Part shown: positions 9,813 to 19,218 of the stretch, piece by piece
How positions within the stretch are numbered: the first letter of the stretch is position 1
How the letters are laid out: the number at the start of each line of letters is the position of its first letter
Origin: Natrinema zhouii
GTDB taxonomy: Archaea > Halobacteriota > Halobacteria > Halobacteriales > Natrialbaceae
Assembly (NCBI RefSeq): GCF_013456555.2
Contig: NZ_CP084882.1
Location: forward strand, 372,001 to 436,000
DNA length: 64,000 nt
Direction of reading: 5' to 3'
Program-made: the position numbers and the translations under genes
The notes under the pieces: generated by a model
The model's input: the letters and a program-made list of their open reading frames with translations, nothing else
Told to the model about the DNA's origin: nothing
Databases searched by the model: none

Positions 9813-10235
9813 ATGGTCAAACAAGATGGAGATGGTGATATCAAAACTCGTTATGAACAATTGCAGAACCAATGGATAAGAATTTATTATATAGTTATGA
9901 TAGTGAATTTGTATATAATTATAAAAGCGATAGGGATCGCTATCGGAAGTGGATTGTCTAATATCACTGAACCGTGGTACGAAGATACGTTAGCGATCAT
10001 TCTTGGTGGTATCTTTGGATATTGTCTCATTAGTCTTGGTCTTGAACTCCTCCGAGTAGCAGCGATAATACAGAATAAAGGAAATGAATTTACATACCAC
10101 GAACTACGGGAAACCATAAATATTCCCATTTTATTCAGGTTTGAAAACAAGTCCATGTTAGGATCAATTCTTATTTCAATCGGTTTTGTGATGATCCTCC
10201 TCTCGATCATCTTACTCTTCCAGTACCACATTTAA
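9813..10235 (+). CDS. hypothetical membrane protein, 140 aa
   Basis: A polar N-terminus (about 20 residues) is followed by a helix at about 25-45, a second at about 60-85 (LAIILGGIFGYCLISLGLEL) and a third near the C-terminus (ILISIGFVMILLSIILLF). AT-rich codon use contrasts with the GC-rich genes elsewhere in the window, suggesting transfer. No family recognised. Divergent from the winged-helix gene. Confidence 0.6.
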   Translation: MVKQDGDGDIKTRYEQLQNQWIRIYYIVMIVNLYIIIKAIGIAIGSGLSNITEPWYEDTLAIILGGIFGYCLISLGLELLRVAAIIQNKGNEFTYHELRETINIPILFRFENKSMLGSILISIGFVMILLSIILLFQYHI

Positions 10236-10656
10236 TCAAACATCTAGAGGTAGGCTGACAGTGACGTTCACCCACCCCAAATGCAAACTCATCTATTTTC
10301 GAGGAGTATTGGTACGCCTATCAGGCCAATCTATCGATAGTACTTAATTCTTAGGACGAACAAGAAGTTGCCGCTCATGAAAATATAGAATCTCTCGTAG
10401 CTGCTGAATTTGACTCTAAGACTATAACTAAAGCACGTTAAGCGAATAAGAGTCCAACATATATAGAACATATCGATAGCCTCTCTCCTACTCTTTTCTA
10501 TGCAGTAACTCCAATAGGAATATTTAATTAAACAGAGTGTTTGCAAATGTGCTGGTGTGAAACCTAATGCCAATGAAAAGATAGATAGTGACTAAAGTAT
10601 ATAACAGTCTCTTTTCTTAGTACTGTTTTGAGTCCTGATAGACTAGCATTATATCA
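10236..10656. other. AT-rich intergenic region, nothing identified
   Basis: No convincing gene. An 80-codon minus ORF (10331-10573) has an aromatic- and cysteine-rich composition unlike a haloarchaeal protein and was not accepted. Confidence 0.4.
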
Positions 10657-11457
10657 TCAAAGATAATCCTCCATATATGATTCTGAAATATCCACCTCTA
10701 AATCAGTTACATATTCAGTAAGAATTTCTGGCAATTCATCCGTGTATCGTTCATCCGTAAACCGGTATTTTGGACCAATGATAGCGATTGCACCGAGAAC
10801 ACTTCCATCTGGGTTTTTCACACAACGTCCTACTTCTCTTAGTCCTTCCACATATTCTTCGTCAGCAAAAGCTATCCCTTGATCGCGAATCTGATTTAAT
10901 TCTTCTAATAGTTCACCTTTTTCCGTTATAGTTTCATCTGTTTGTTCAGGCAATCCCCATTCATCCAATATTTCTCCAACACGTTCATCAGAGAGCTCAG
11001 CGAGGATTGCTTTACCAGTCGCAATGGTATGTAAATAATAATAGATTCCAGCAGATGTAGGTGAATTAGATATATGTCCCTCTTTAGAAACGAACTGGCT
11101 ATCTGGGTGAAAAGATTCGTGTACAAGAATACCTCGGTTATTGTTTTCAACAACAAATTCTACTTCTTCATCTGTTTGATCAGAAAGTTCAGTTACCGTA
11201 TTTTTAGCAAGAGAGTATGCATTCTTTCGTGTTCTTGCATACTCTCCGTGATTGAGAAACCGTAATCCAATATGATATATCTCTCCTTCTTTCATGAGAT
11301 ATCCCCTGTCAATAAGAGTCCGAAGGTGGATGTGAATTGTACTTCTTGCCATCTCCAGTTCAGAAGTCAATTCCTCTAAAGTTGCACCTCCTAAGTTCTG
11401 GATTGTCTCTACCACTAAGAAAGATCGTTCTGTAGTCTTCGCTGTTTGTTTTCCCAT
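10657..11457 (-). CDS. IclR-family transcriptional regulator
   Basis: A 266-aa regulator. An N-terminal winged helix (residues 10-75: TIQNLGGATLEELTSELEMA, then RSTIHIHLRTLIDRGYL) is followed by an IclR effector domain (about 85-255: EFVVENNNRGILVHESF, IATGKAILAEL, IRDQGIAFADEEYVEGLR, GAIAIIGP). The effector domain usually binds a small organic acid or catabolite. AT-rich codon use. A heavily degraded paralogue lies at 47655-48393. No adjacent catabolic operon survives, so the target is unknown. Confidence 0.92.
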   Translation of the reverse strand: MGKQTAKTTERSFLVVETIQNLGGATLEELTSELEMARSTIHIHLRTLIDRGYLMKEGEIYHIGLRFLNHGEYARTRKNAYSLAKNTVTELSDQTDEEVEFVVENNNRGILVHESFHPDSQFVSKEGHISNSPTSAGIYYYLHTIATGKAILAELSDERVGEILDEWGLPEQTDETITEKGELLEELNQIRDQGIAFADEEYVEGLREVGRCVKNPDGSVLGAIAIIGPKYRFTDERYTDELPEILTEYVTDLEVDISESYMEDYL

Positions 11458-11589
11458 ACCCCCTCTTACTCCTGAATGTGTATAAGCATTCGCCTATATA
11501 GGATTTTTAAATATCGCGGAGAGATGATTTGTTCGAATATCTTCGAGAGAGTGTGTCATAGAATTTACCTCATACCTTGAGTATCTCCC

Positions 11590-12357
11590 GTCCTGGGTTA
11601 TCTCCCCGCTCGTAGTGGACGTGCACGAGGCCGCGATCCTTGACCGCGTCATCTGTTCGCTCAACCTGTGTTCAGCGGTTGTACGTCTCGTCTAAGACCG
11701 ATTGCTTCAGCTAGACGTCCTTGCTGTGTGTCTCGATCTGACCTTCGATCCTGTACCCAATCTCAAGCGGTTCATCCGTGTTTCGCGAATTATACGGGGC
11801 GATTGGCAGGCCCCTGCGAGTAGTAGGTGATCATGCCACTCAAGCGGGTTGTAGACACTGTCACCGTATCCAGATAGGTTTCTCGACAGCGAGCGCGTCA
11901 CTCGCCGTCTCTTCAGAATCCTGCTTAGCCTGTGTGAATGCCACTGCGATATGAATCTATGCTCTTGTCAAGATGATCGTACAGCTGGAGTCGCAGTAAT
12001 GCTCTTCAGCCGTCGGATCGCAGTTTCAAGACACTTCATCGTTCCCCTGAACTGCCTCGATATGTGATGAATCGATTCATAGATAGAGTTGAGCTGGCCC
12101 CGGACGGCGGCCTGCTCGACGACGTGAGCGATGACATAGTCAACCACATGTGCAATATCAGTGAAAATCGATCGACCGCGTCTCTTGACGGCAGTCGATC
12201 GAAGCCACAACTTAGCCAGACAGGCGGTTTCTGGAGTTCTCGTGTGACTGGGCGAGTACCGAAGACATCCCCATAGTAGAGTGGTGAAAGCCGCTAATAA
12301 AAAGCGTACGCCATTCCTCGTTCGATACACCCACCGTGGATCCGGTTTTCTATCCAC
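11590..12357 (-). pseudogene. unidentified degraded coding region
   Basis: Minus-strand frames contain protein-like text in several pieces: RSIFTDIAHVVDYVIAHVVE, NSIYESIHHISRQFRG and TAIRRLKSITATPA in one frame; YNPLEWHDHLLLAGACQSP and RNLSGYGDSV in another. Stops and shifts interrupt it throughout. A transposase is my first guess because of the setting, but no family motif could be confirmed. 11458-11589 shows nothing. Confidence 0.35.
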
Positions 12358-12603
12358 TTAACACTAATTCTTGATTGTTACGATTATCATCAGTAAGTGC
12401 GTTGTAGTTTGTCTGTCGAACCAACTGGCCGTTTTCAACGCCCTGTTCGGTGAGAAGCGGTCGAAATCAATGTATTCAATAAATTATTTGTATAGTCATG
12501 AATTTGTTGGATCGTGTTATCATAGCCCACGTAAACCGTTTAGTTGAACCGTCTATAGATACAATATCGACCTAGAGACAGCTACAGACTACGCAGTGAC
12601 AAA

Positions 12604-13611
12604 ATGACAAATGGGAAAAACGCATTGCTTTTTGGCGCGCTCGCACTCGTCTGGGGAACAGCCTATACAGCAATCGAAATTGGACTTAAAGCTCTACCAC
12701 CGCTCCTCTTCGCAGCGGCCCGATTGGACATTGCTGCCATTATCTTCACTGGAGTTGTGCTACTCAGTCGAATTCGATGGCTCCCCCAGACTAAATCGGA
12801 TGTAGCTCTCATCCTTTCGAACGGGATCCTTGTCATGGGTGCACAATTCGCGTTCGCCTTTATCGGCCAGAGCTACGTCACGAGTGGTGTCGCTGCGATC
12901 ATCATCAGTTTTACGCCGATCATTACCCCCCTCATCGCGATTCGTATTCTCCCAACGGAGCGCATCTACATCACGGACGTCATCGGCCTCTGTACTGGAC
13001 TCGCCGGGGTAACCGCTATTGCGATTGCTGGCGGCTCCTTCAACGGACAACTCCTTGGCATTGGACTGCTGATAGCGGCCGCACTCGTCTTCGCGCTCGG
13101 GTCTGTGCTGACGGAACGTTGGACGGCAGGTCTCCCGGAAATGGCTCTCTACGCGTGGTCAATGGCTACTGGTGCGATTTTCCTCCACATCACATCCTAC
13201 GCCTATTCAAGCGTATCATTCGGAGACATTGTGTGGACACCGTCAGCAGTCTTCGCAGTCATATACCTCGGTGTCTTCGCTACAGCCGGCGGATACTTCC
13301 TCTACTTTACCTTGCTGAATCAAATCGGTGCAACAAGCGTCAGTCTCATCAACTATGCATCTCCCGTCGTGGCGACGCTCTTCGGTATAATCCTGCTTGG
13401 CGAACAAATCACCACGGCGACCGTTGCCGGCTTCGCGCTCATCGTTGTCGGATTCGCATTTTGCAACATTCGGCCACTCTGGCGGTTTCTTCGGTCCATC
13501 CGGTACACGGACGGCAGTGACAGGTTGCTCGAACGCAATGAAGTCGCCATCCAAGGTAACGTGTATAAGAAACAGACCGACTCACACACCTGCCAACAGT
13601 CAGATGATTAA
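12604..13611 (+). CDS. EamA/DMT-family transporter
   Basis: A 335-aa membrane protein with about ten transmembrane helices in two repeated five-helix EamA halves. The first starts LALVWGTAYTAIEIGLKALP with FTPIITPLIA at its end; the second starts near YLGVFATAGGYFLYFTLL and ends SPVVATLFGIILLGEQ. The family exports amino acids, purines or other metabolites, and the substrate cannot be assigned. The last 50 residues are a hydrophilic tail beyond the usual domain. Monocistronic by spacing. Confidence 0.88.
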   Translation: MTNGKNALLFGALALVWGTAYTAIEIGLKALPPLLFAAARLDIAAIIFTGVVLLSRIRWLPQTKSDVALILSNGILVMGAQFAFAFIGQSYVTSGVAAIIISFTPIITPLIAIRILPTERIYITDVIGLCTGLAGVTAIAIAGGSFNGQLLGIGLLIAAALVFALGSVLTERWTAGLPEMALYAWSMATGAIFLHITSYAYSSVSFGDIVWTPSAVFAVIYLGVFATAGGYFLYFTLLNQIGATSVSLINYASPVVATLFGIILLGEQITTATVAGFALIVVGFAFCNIRPLWRFLRSIRYTDGSDRLLERNEVAIQGNVYKKQTDSHTCQQSDD

Positions 13612-14005
13612 ATATGACTTAGTTGTCTATAGAATTACGGATGAATATGCACTTTTCGAAGTGGTCTAGCTATATTAGCCTTTAGAGCTTTTTACTCAGA
13701 GACTGTTTTGAGTGTAGTACCTAGCGTAACTTCTGAAGAGATTCACGGAGATATTCGTCGATCCAAGAGGATGCGAAACTCACTTTCATTGTATGATCAT
13801 ACGCGTCAGGCCAGCGTGGCGAACTCAATGACTTTCGAAGTTTTATTCAAACAGGATACGCGATGTTCTTTGAATTCTTCTGTGCCTCCCTTGGCTACTC
13901 TATCCGTTAATTAGCAGAGTACGAAAAGGAGATTTCTCAGATAGTACGATTATTGTGGTAAAGTGCTGCCTCTATTACTCCGGTCGTTGAATGCGTCTAA
14001 CTGTA
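13612..14005. other. intergenic region, nothing identified
   Basis: A 68-codon plus ORF (13708-13914) lacks protein-like composition and is not accepted. No repeat or RNA was seen. Confidence 0.4.
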
Positions 14006-14707
14006 ATGACTCAGAAATCAGCGAAAGATATCGACCCCGGTTCCGCTGAACACCGCGAAGTCGGTGAAGGGTTATTAGAAGAAATGGCACCGAGTTCGTC
14101 GATGGCACATCTCTACCGGGGAGAGATTCATCGGATGAAATTTTGGCGTGAGCGCCTCGACCGAACGACAAACTGGGCCGTTATAGTCATGAGCGGAGTC
14201 CTGACATGGGGCTTTTCGGGACCTAACCGACCGCACTATATCATATTATTGGGAATAGCGGCATTGACGGCCTTCTTATTCATGGAGGCACAGCGGTATC
14301 GCGGCTACGATCTCTGGCGTGGACGCGTTCGGACGCTCCAGAAAAACGTCTTTGCGTACGGATTAGACCCATCTACGGGTCTCGAGGATCCATCGTGGCG
14401 AGAGACGTTGAGCCAGGACTACCGCACACCTGTTATCAAAATCACCAGAGAGGAAGCTATTGCGCATCGTCTCCGACGGATCTACCTCTTGCTCTTCACG
14501 ATTATGTTAGGGGCTTGGACGATACACATAGCCGCATTTACAACGACACCATGGCCAACCAGTGCCTCTATCGGGGTGATACCCGGCCTTCTCGTAATTG
14601 GTATCGTCGTCGCACTGTATCTTGTTGCAGTCTTTATTGCCGTACGACCACGAACATGGCAGGCCGAAGACGAACTTCACTCACGAGATATCGGGAAACA
14701 TCGATAA
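14006..14707 (+). CDS. DUF2270 membrane protein
   Basis: A 233-aa protein. Matches the DUF2270 pattern: a polar N-terminus with HLYRGEIHRMKFWRERLDRT, a helix pair from TNWAVIVMSGVLTWGF to ALTAFLFMEAQRYRGYDLW, then a cytosolic stretch RVRTLQKNVFAYGLDP and two C-terminal helices (LLFTIMLGAWTIHIAAF, GLLVIGIVVALYLVAVFIAV). Start taken at the second ATG (MTQKSAKD), as the extra MRLTV is uncharacteristic. Function of the family is unknown. Confidence 0.85.
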   Translation: MTQKSAKDIDPGSAEHREVGEGLLEEMAPSSSMAHLYRGEIHRMKFWRERLDRTTNWAVIVMSGVLTWGFSGPNRPHYIILLGIAALTAFLFMEAQRYRGYDLWRGRVRTLQKNVFAYGLDPSTGLEDPSWRETLSQDYRTPVIKITREEAIAHRLRRIYLLLFTIMLGAWTIHIAAFTTTPWPTSASIGVIPGLLVIGIVVALYLVAVFIAVRPRTWQAEDELHSRDIGKHR

Positions 14708-14863
14708 CGAATACTGAGAACGAGATAACGACAAAGGGACGCACTTGCACGTCAAAATATTTGACATAGTCAATCACCGCATTTCGCTCAACCCGACGAC
14801 GAAGCGGGCTGCAAACCCACCGCTGACGATTATGTGCCTTACTCGCGTACGTCGGAAGACAGT

Positions 14864-15534
14864 ATGGACGAGACGCCCGCCGAATCGGCTGGCCGCCGCC
14901 CTGTCATGGAATTCACGCGATGGTTCTTACTTACCAGAAATCGACTCACGGGCTCACTCGTCATCCTGATTGGGATCAGCGCAGCGTTCGTCGTCGTTGG
15001 AGGCCTGGCCTTGCCACGGTGACCACGCCGTCACGGATTATGTGGTACCTCAACGGCACCGTCAATGGGCCTGGTTACGCTGGTTCCCATTTCGGTTGGC
15101 GTCAATCAGATCGTCCTCTCCCACGAATTCGGTTCGATACAAGATCTCTACGAACATCAGACCGACGTCACCGACTTTCGGGAGCGCGTCGAAGACCGAA
15201 CCGACACGTCGGTGAGTTCCCCGTATGCGTCCGATTTTTCGGGACGCTTCTCTCGTCCGTCTCCGACACTGCGAACTCGTTTCGGCGAGGACACGATAGC
15301 GTTCGAGCGAACAACCCGATACCGAACGAACTCGAGGCGGTCAGTGAAGCGGTCGTCAACGAAGCGAATCGAACGAACGACGAGTTGGAAGCGAACAGTT
15401 CGAGTATGCTGCAGATGCTCGTCGTGATGCTCAACTACGATAATTTGTCCTAGTTCTACAAGATCCGGCGGTTACAGACGGAATCATCCGATCGTGACGA
15501 TGAGTCGACGGAACAACTGCAACAGATATTCTAA
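14864..15534 (+). pseudogene. membrane protein gene broken by frameshifts
   Basis: Successive pieces in different plus frames make one protein: MEFTRWFLLTRNRLTGSLVI with a helix GISAAFVVVGGLAL; then TPSRIMWYLNGTVNG; then LVTLVPISVGVNQIVLSHEF-GSIQDLYEHQTDVTDFRE; then NELEAVSEAVVNEANRTNDE; then MLVVMLNYDN and the end FYKIRRLQTESSD. At least three frame changes separate them. It resembles an uncharacterised haloarchaeal two-helix membrane protein. Lies 156 bp downstream of the DUF2270 gene on the same strand. Confidence 0.65.
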
Positions 15535-15579
15535 ATAAAGAGGTCGTATTACCAACTATCGTTATTCCTCTCGCTCAAG

Positions 15580-15714
15580 CTACTCATCCAGCTCGCCGAG
15601 TACCCCATCGCGAACGGCCACGTGATCATACTCGTCAGGCTGGGTCGATTACGATGTTTCCCGTCGCAGCGTTATATAGAAATGTGTCTCGGTCAGCTGA
15701 ACAGTTTCACCCAT
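15580..15714 (-). pseudogene. 44-codon reading frame with one in-frame TAA
   Basis: From ATG at 15714: MGETVQLTETHFYITLRRET, then S-TAA, then STQPDEYDHVAVRDGVLGEL ending at TAG. Both halves read like one small haloarchaeal protein. Either a broken micro-gene or chance. Confidence 0.3.
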
Positions 15715-16637
15715 GACAGCACAGACGGCCGACCCGTCGTGTTTAGTCGTTCGGCAGGCCACTGCCGAGCCCTGCCAGCCGTCACGATCAGGCGGTGAGC
15801 AACCGCGGAACTATTGAGTTCGAGAGTTAGACATAGCAGAGAGTCGGGACTGAGTAGTGAAGGTCTATCGGCGAAAGAAGGAAAGTGCGAGTACCGAGGT
15901 TCCCTTGTGTCCCTTTTCGACCGGTCGCCACAACCGGCCGTGTAGGAGCTCAACAGTCGGACAGATATCAGTTCGGTCCGATATCAGCGGGTGAGAGCTA
16001 GTCGTGACAGGCAAACTGTCATAGAAATTCCTCGTCAGATGGCTCTGAAAACTCGACTGACTAGTTCGGATTTCATTGGGTCGTTCTAGAGAGGCTACTC
16101 TTGGTCACAGGAGTCTGCAATGAATATTGTATCGGATCCATCATCCTCAGTTTCGATTTCCTTGAATGAGGCATCCGTCTCTTCCCGTATTACCCCTTGT
16201 ATCTCCAGCTCCCGATTGTCGCAGCAATCTCCCCCATACACGGTTCTAGGGGGGTGACTCTGTGAACTACTCCGCCCTACCGTGCTCGGGCCTACCGGCC
16301 CTCGCTTGTTGAGGGCAGAGCTTTTTGTTTCTGTACCAGAACTTGCAAGAACAGGTCCCATAGCGGTTACAGACTCCGCAGGCGATCTCCCTTTACAGGT
16401 AGTTCGGAGTGTCCCACTCCTACCGATCGGTACTCGGCCACAACCGACGATGCGGGCTTTTTGTCACGTTTGAACAACGCCGGAAGCGTGGTAAGCATCT
16501 TACTACCCTCTTCAACCGCGTGGGTAGTAAGGATGCCGATTCGCGCGGAAACAAGGCGTGCGGGCGCTGTATCCCCTCCCTTCTCCCGTCTTCGACGCTC
16601 GCTGAGGAAAGGGGCTTACCGCCCTCAATTACAGCTA
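15715..16637. other. non-coding, hairpin-rich segment of unknown origin
   Basis: No recognisable complete gene. A minus frame ending at 16095 closes with an acidic protein-like tail (FKEIETEDDGSDTIFIADSC). From about 16240 to 16630 the DNA is GC-rich with many short complementary arms, e.g. GGGCCTACCGGCCC near 16289 and GGTAGTAAG against CTTACTACC near 16497-16535. This could be the non-coding end of an IS200/IS605-type element, but no TnpA, TnpB or IscB text was found. Confidence 0.3.
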
Positions 16638-16897
16638 ATATCGAGGCCGCCGCGAAGACCAGCTGCCCGAAGATCATCATCCCCGAGGCGAACGAGCAGG
16701 ACGTGATGATCAAGGAGGAGTACGAGAAGATGAGCGAGATCACACCGTGTTCGAACATCAGCGAGGTCTTAGACGGCGCCCTGCTGGGCGAACCCAAGAA
16801 GGTCTCGCCGGTCGACCGTCTCAAGTCGATCACCGGGACAACATTGGAACAAGGCGCCGTCATTTCCACGGGCAGCTTGAGTCCGAGCCTGCAGTAA
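16638..16897 (+). pseudogene. lonB: 3' fragment of archaeal Lon protease (LonB)
   Basis: Codes for the C-terminal end of archaeal LonB: IEAAAKTSCPKIIIPEANEQ, DVMIKEEYEKMSEITPCSNI, SEVLDGALLGEPKK, VDRLKSITGTTLEQ. The membrane-anchored ATPase part and the Ser-Lys dyad region are absent. The upstream junction falls in the hairpin-rich segment. GC-rich codon use suggests origin from a core-chromosome gene. Confidence 0.85.
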
Positions 16898-17073
16898 CCG
16901 ACTCGGAGATCGATGCTCGGCAGTAGTACGCGCATCGTATTCCATCAGGTATCCGACGTAATTCCTGCACGCACAGCGAGAGTATCACCGCTCTCAAGTC
17001 TAAATAGGAATCTATTGCGCGGCGTGTCTGATCAGGTCACATCACGCCCGACCTCGTCGTACGTTCGTACTGG

Positions 17074-18054
17074 ATGGAACACGAATTAAGAAAACGTTCA
17101 TACGGATCGATGACGTTGAACTCTGTACGAACCGCGATCGAATCAGGGGATGTAGTTACCGGATACTATGCGGAATTACCCGCCATCGGAGATCAAGACA
17201 AGATGACAGACAAACCAGTTTCAGCGGCGATCACGGCAATAGCAACGGGACTTGATGTCGACGATTCGCTCGGACGGTACGCGACGATACTCGCCGAAGA
17301 GTTACAACGAAACAATATCCGAGTCATATCGCCCCAACGTACTGCCGCCGCGTGTCTGCTCATCGCGTGTCGGCTTCGCGAGCAGCCGGTGCGAGTCACT
17401 GTCATAGCCGATCGGACGCCCTTCTCAAAGGAGCAGATCATCGGTGAAATGCAGCGCCTCTCCCAGAGGCTCGAGATCGGGGTTCCGCTCGCCGATCCGG
17501 AGACGCTTATTCAGACGTGCTGTGAGGAACTTGCGTTGCCAGACGTCGTTCGAAAGCGAGCTATGTGTCTCGCCCGAACCGGGGACGCCACCGGCGCGAC
17601 GAGCGGTGTTTCTCCCTATACGTATACCGCTGCAGTTCTCTACGTTGTCTGTTCACCGACTGACGTCGAACTCTCACAGGCCGATCTTGCCTCCCACTTC
17701 GATATTTCGACTGCGACCCTTCGCAAGCGGCGAGACACCCTCCTCGAGGCGACGGGAAGCAAACTGTTCGAGATCCACTTTCCCAATGCGTCTCCCAAGG
17801 CGGTGTCGTTTGTCGACGAACTCCTCGCCGAGGCACGGACGACCGATTGGGCACGGAACAAACGGTATTTAGGAATCCTTGCCGGAGCGTGGTTGTACGT
17901 TGCGAATGCCGCGGAGATAGCCACAAGCGCGGCGGAATTGGCGATCGTCACGGGAGTCGGTGAGTCAACGATTCGCGCCCGTTACGAAGACTTTGTCGAA
18001 CACATGGAGCGTACAGACGAGGACCCCGTCGTTACTCTCGGGGAGCAGCGATGA
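17074..18054 (+). CDS. TFIIB-like (TFB) factor without zinc ribbon
   Basis: A 326-aa protein. The two cyclin-type repeats of TFB are visible: about residues 70-150 (ISPQRTAAACLLIACRLREQ, FSKEQIIGEMQRLSQRLEI) and about 160-250 (VSPYTYTAAVLYVVCSPTDV, LSQADLASHFDISTATLRKR). A third helix-turn-helix-like segment lies near 285-310. TFB recruits RNA polymerase to TATA/BRE promoters through an N-terminal zinc ribbon, which this protein lacks; its N-terminus has no CxxC. It overlaps by 4 bp (ATGA) a downstream ORF that does encode a CxxC module, so the two are probably translated together. A later start at 17110 is possible. Confidence 0.8.
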   Translation: MEHELRKRSYGSMTLNSVRTAIESGDVVTGYYAELPAIGDQDKMTDKPVSAAITAIATGLDVDDSLGRYATILAEELQRNNIRVISPQRTAAACLLIACRLREQPVRVTVIADRTPFSKEQIIGEMQRLSQRLEIGVPLADPETLIQTCCEELALPDVVRKRAMCLARTGDATGATSGVSPYTYTAAVLYVVCSPTDVELSQADLASHFDISTATLRKRRDTLLEATGSKLFEIHFPNASPKAVSFVDELLAEARTTDWARNKRYLGILAGAWLYVANAAEIATSAAELAIVTGVGESTIRARYEDFVEHMERTDEDPVVTLGEQR

Positions 18055-18296
18055 GCGCTCTCGGACGAGCCACCTGCCCCGTCTGTGGGACAGCAATGGA
18101 TCCGGTTTTGCGCTACGGTGAAGCCCACTGGGTCTGTGATATGCACGGCGATTTCCCGAACGCAGCTTTCAATACGGATTCAGCGAATCTAAATCCGACG
18201 TGTCGCTCCGTCGAATCATGGATCGAAGCGAAAATCGTCTCACTCCTCGTTCTCAGTGTCCGCGTCGTCGACTCGAGTCAGACTATCGAAAAATAG
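18051..18296 (+). CDS. small zinc-ribbon-like protein coupled to TFB homologue
   Basis: An 81-aa protein. It opens with CPVCGTAMDPVLRYGEAHWV followed by CDMHGD: four potential zinc ligands (CxxC...CxxH) in the first 35 residues. The remainder has no recognised domain and ends in a hydrophobic run (IVSLLVLSVRVVD). ATGA overlap with the TFB-like gene indicates translational coupling. It may act with that protein as a detached ribbon, which is inference. The stop codon lies inside a strong hairpin. Confidence 0.65.
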   Translation: MSALGRATCPVCGTAMDPVLRYGEAHWVCDMHGDFPNAAFNTDSANLNPTCRSVESWIEAKIVSLLVLSVRVVDSSQTIEK

Positions 18297-18306
18297 TCTG
18301 ACTCGA
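18273..18306 (+). terminator. 14-bp-stem hairpin at end of TFB/zinc-ribbon operon
   Basis: TCGAGTCAGACTAT (18273-18286) pairs perfectly with ATAGTCTGACTCGA (18293-18306) across a six-base CGAAAA loop. It overlaps the stop codon of the zinc-ribbon gene. It could terminate or stabilise the transcript. Confidence 0.5.
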
Positions 18307-18447
18307 CCGTGTTTAGACGCTACTGAGTTCAGACAGTGTGGCTACTTCCGGTCAACTAGATTCAGGGAGGAAGTGTCTCTTGATATCAATTATGTAGCGT
18401 GTACACAAACAGTCTAGAACGATCTGTACCGCGTCTAAACCAAGCCA
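18305..18447. mobile_element. MITE-like relative of the ISH1-group element
   Basis: About 143 bp. Ends GACCGTGTTTAGACG (18305-18319) and CGTCTAAACCAAGCC (18432-18446) are inverted repeats of the same type as the elements at 8051 and 43082. Imperfect direct repeats CTGACTC lie at both sides (18298-18304, 18449-18455). No coding capacity. Probably a non-autonomous deletion derivative. Confidence 0.55.
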
Positions 18448-18657
18448 CCTGACTCTTCTCGAATCCAACCCGCTCGATCGTCGAACCGTTACAGGGACCC
18501 GGTTCAAGCCGCTAATGCGGGTATCACGTTGTCAGAGATAGACAGAGCGACCACATTCGATTCGGCTTTCAGCCTCTGGAGAACGGTCAGCGCAAACCCG
18601 ACGCTACCGAGGTTTCGAATGGAACAGCTCTATTGAATCCTCAGAGGGCGACGGGAT

Positions 18658-18757
18658 TCATCATTTGGCGGCTTGTTCGACGTTATAGACTGCGGCTGCG
18701 AGAGTGATTTCACAGAACTGTCGGTACCAAACACGTGCTCGGACGGCTCAAATAATA
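18658..18757 (-). pseudogene. 3' end of an IS5-type transposase
   Basis: Minus strand reads VRARVWYRQFCEITLAAAVY then NVEQAAK-stop, matching the end of the transposase at 8082 (LRARTWFGQFREFVLKTAVR, NIEQAV). Only the last 32 or so codons remain. 18448-18657 holds nothing else recognisable. Confidence 0.6.
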
Positions 18758-18865
18758 GTATGATAGGGCCGCCTAGGCTAAAATACTTGATATTCTTGTA
18801 TACGAACAAGTCGTGAAGATTGGTGATAGTCATCGTGGCCCGATTGTCAATGTATAGTCATATTC

Positions 18866-19183
18866 TCACCCTCTGAAAATGCAGGCGGCCTCGCTAGTTT
18901 CTGTGGCCCGATACTTAGACTCGGGCACCGGAACGTCCACCGGCGTGACGAAATCGTGGATCGTCGCTCTTCTTGGGATTGGGGATATCCAACACCGCCG
19001 TATCACCGTCACCGGCGACAATGATCTCTTGTCACTCCCGGTCCGAACCATCGCACTCATCACGTAACAGTTCTCGACGCTTGTCTCCATACTATAGGTG
19101 GCGTCGACGGTGTCGTCCGCGGCGAACGCACAGCCCATTCTCCCCACGGTCGTTTGATCGGCCTCGATCGCCGGTATCGTCAC
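18866..19183 (-). pseudogene. frameshifted fragment of an unknown gene
   Basis: Reads MTIPAIEADQTTVGRMGCAF from 19183, then ETSVENCYVMSAMVRTGSD. After a shift near 19030 another frame gives EIIVAGDGDTAVLDIPNPKK. The composition is haloarchaeal and soluble. No family recognised. It is divergent from hemL and close to its promoter. Confidence 0.4.
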
Positions 19184-19218
19184 TCAATTGTGGGTTGAGA
19201 GGGAACAATGAATATAGA

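Noticed and set aside
13708..13914. 68-codon plus-strand ORF
   Set aside because: Composition not protein-like for a haloarchaeon and no conserved features.
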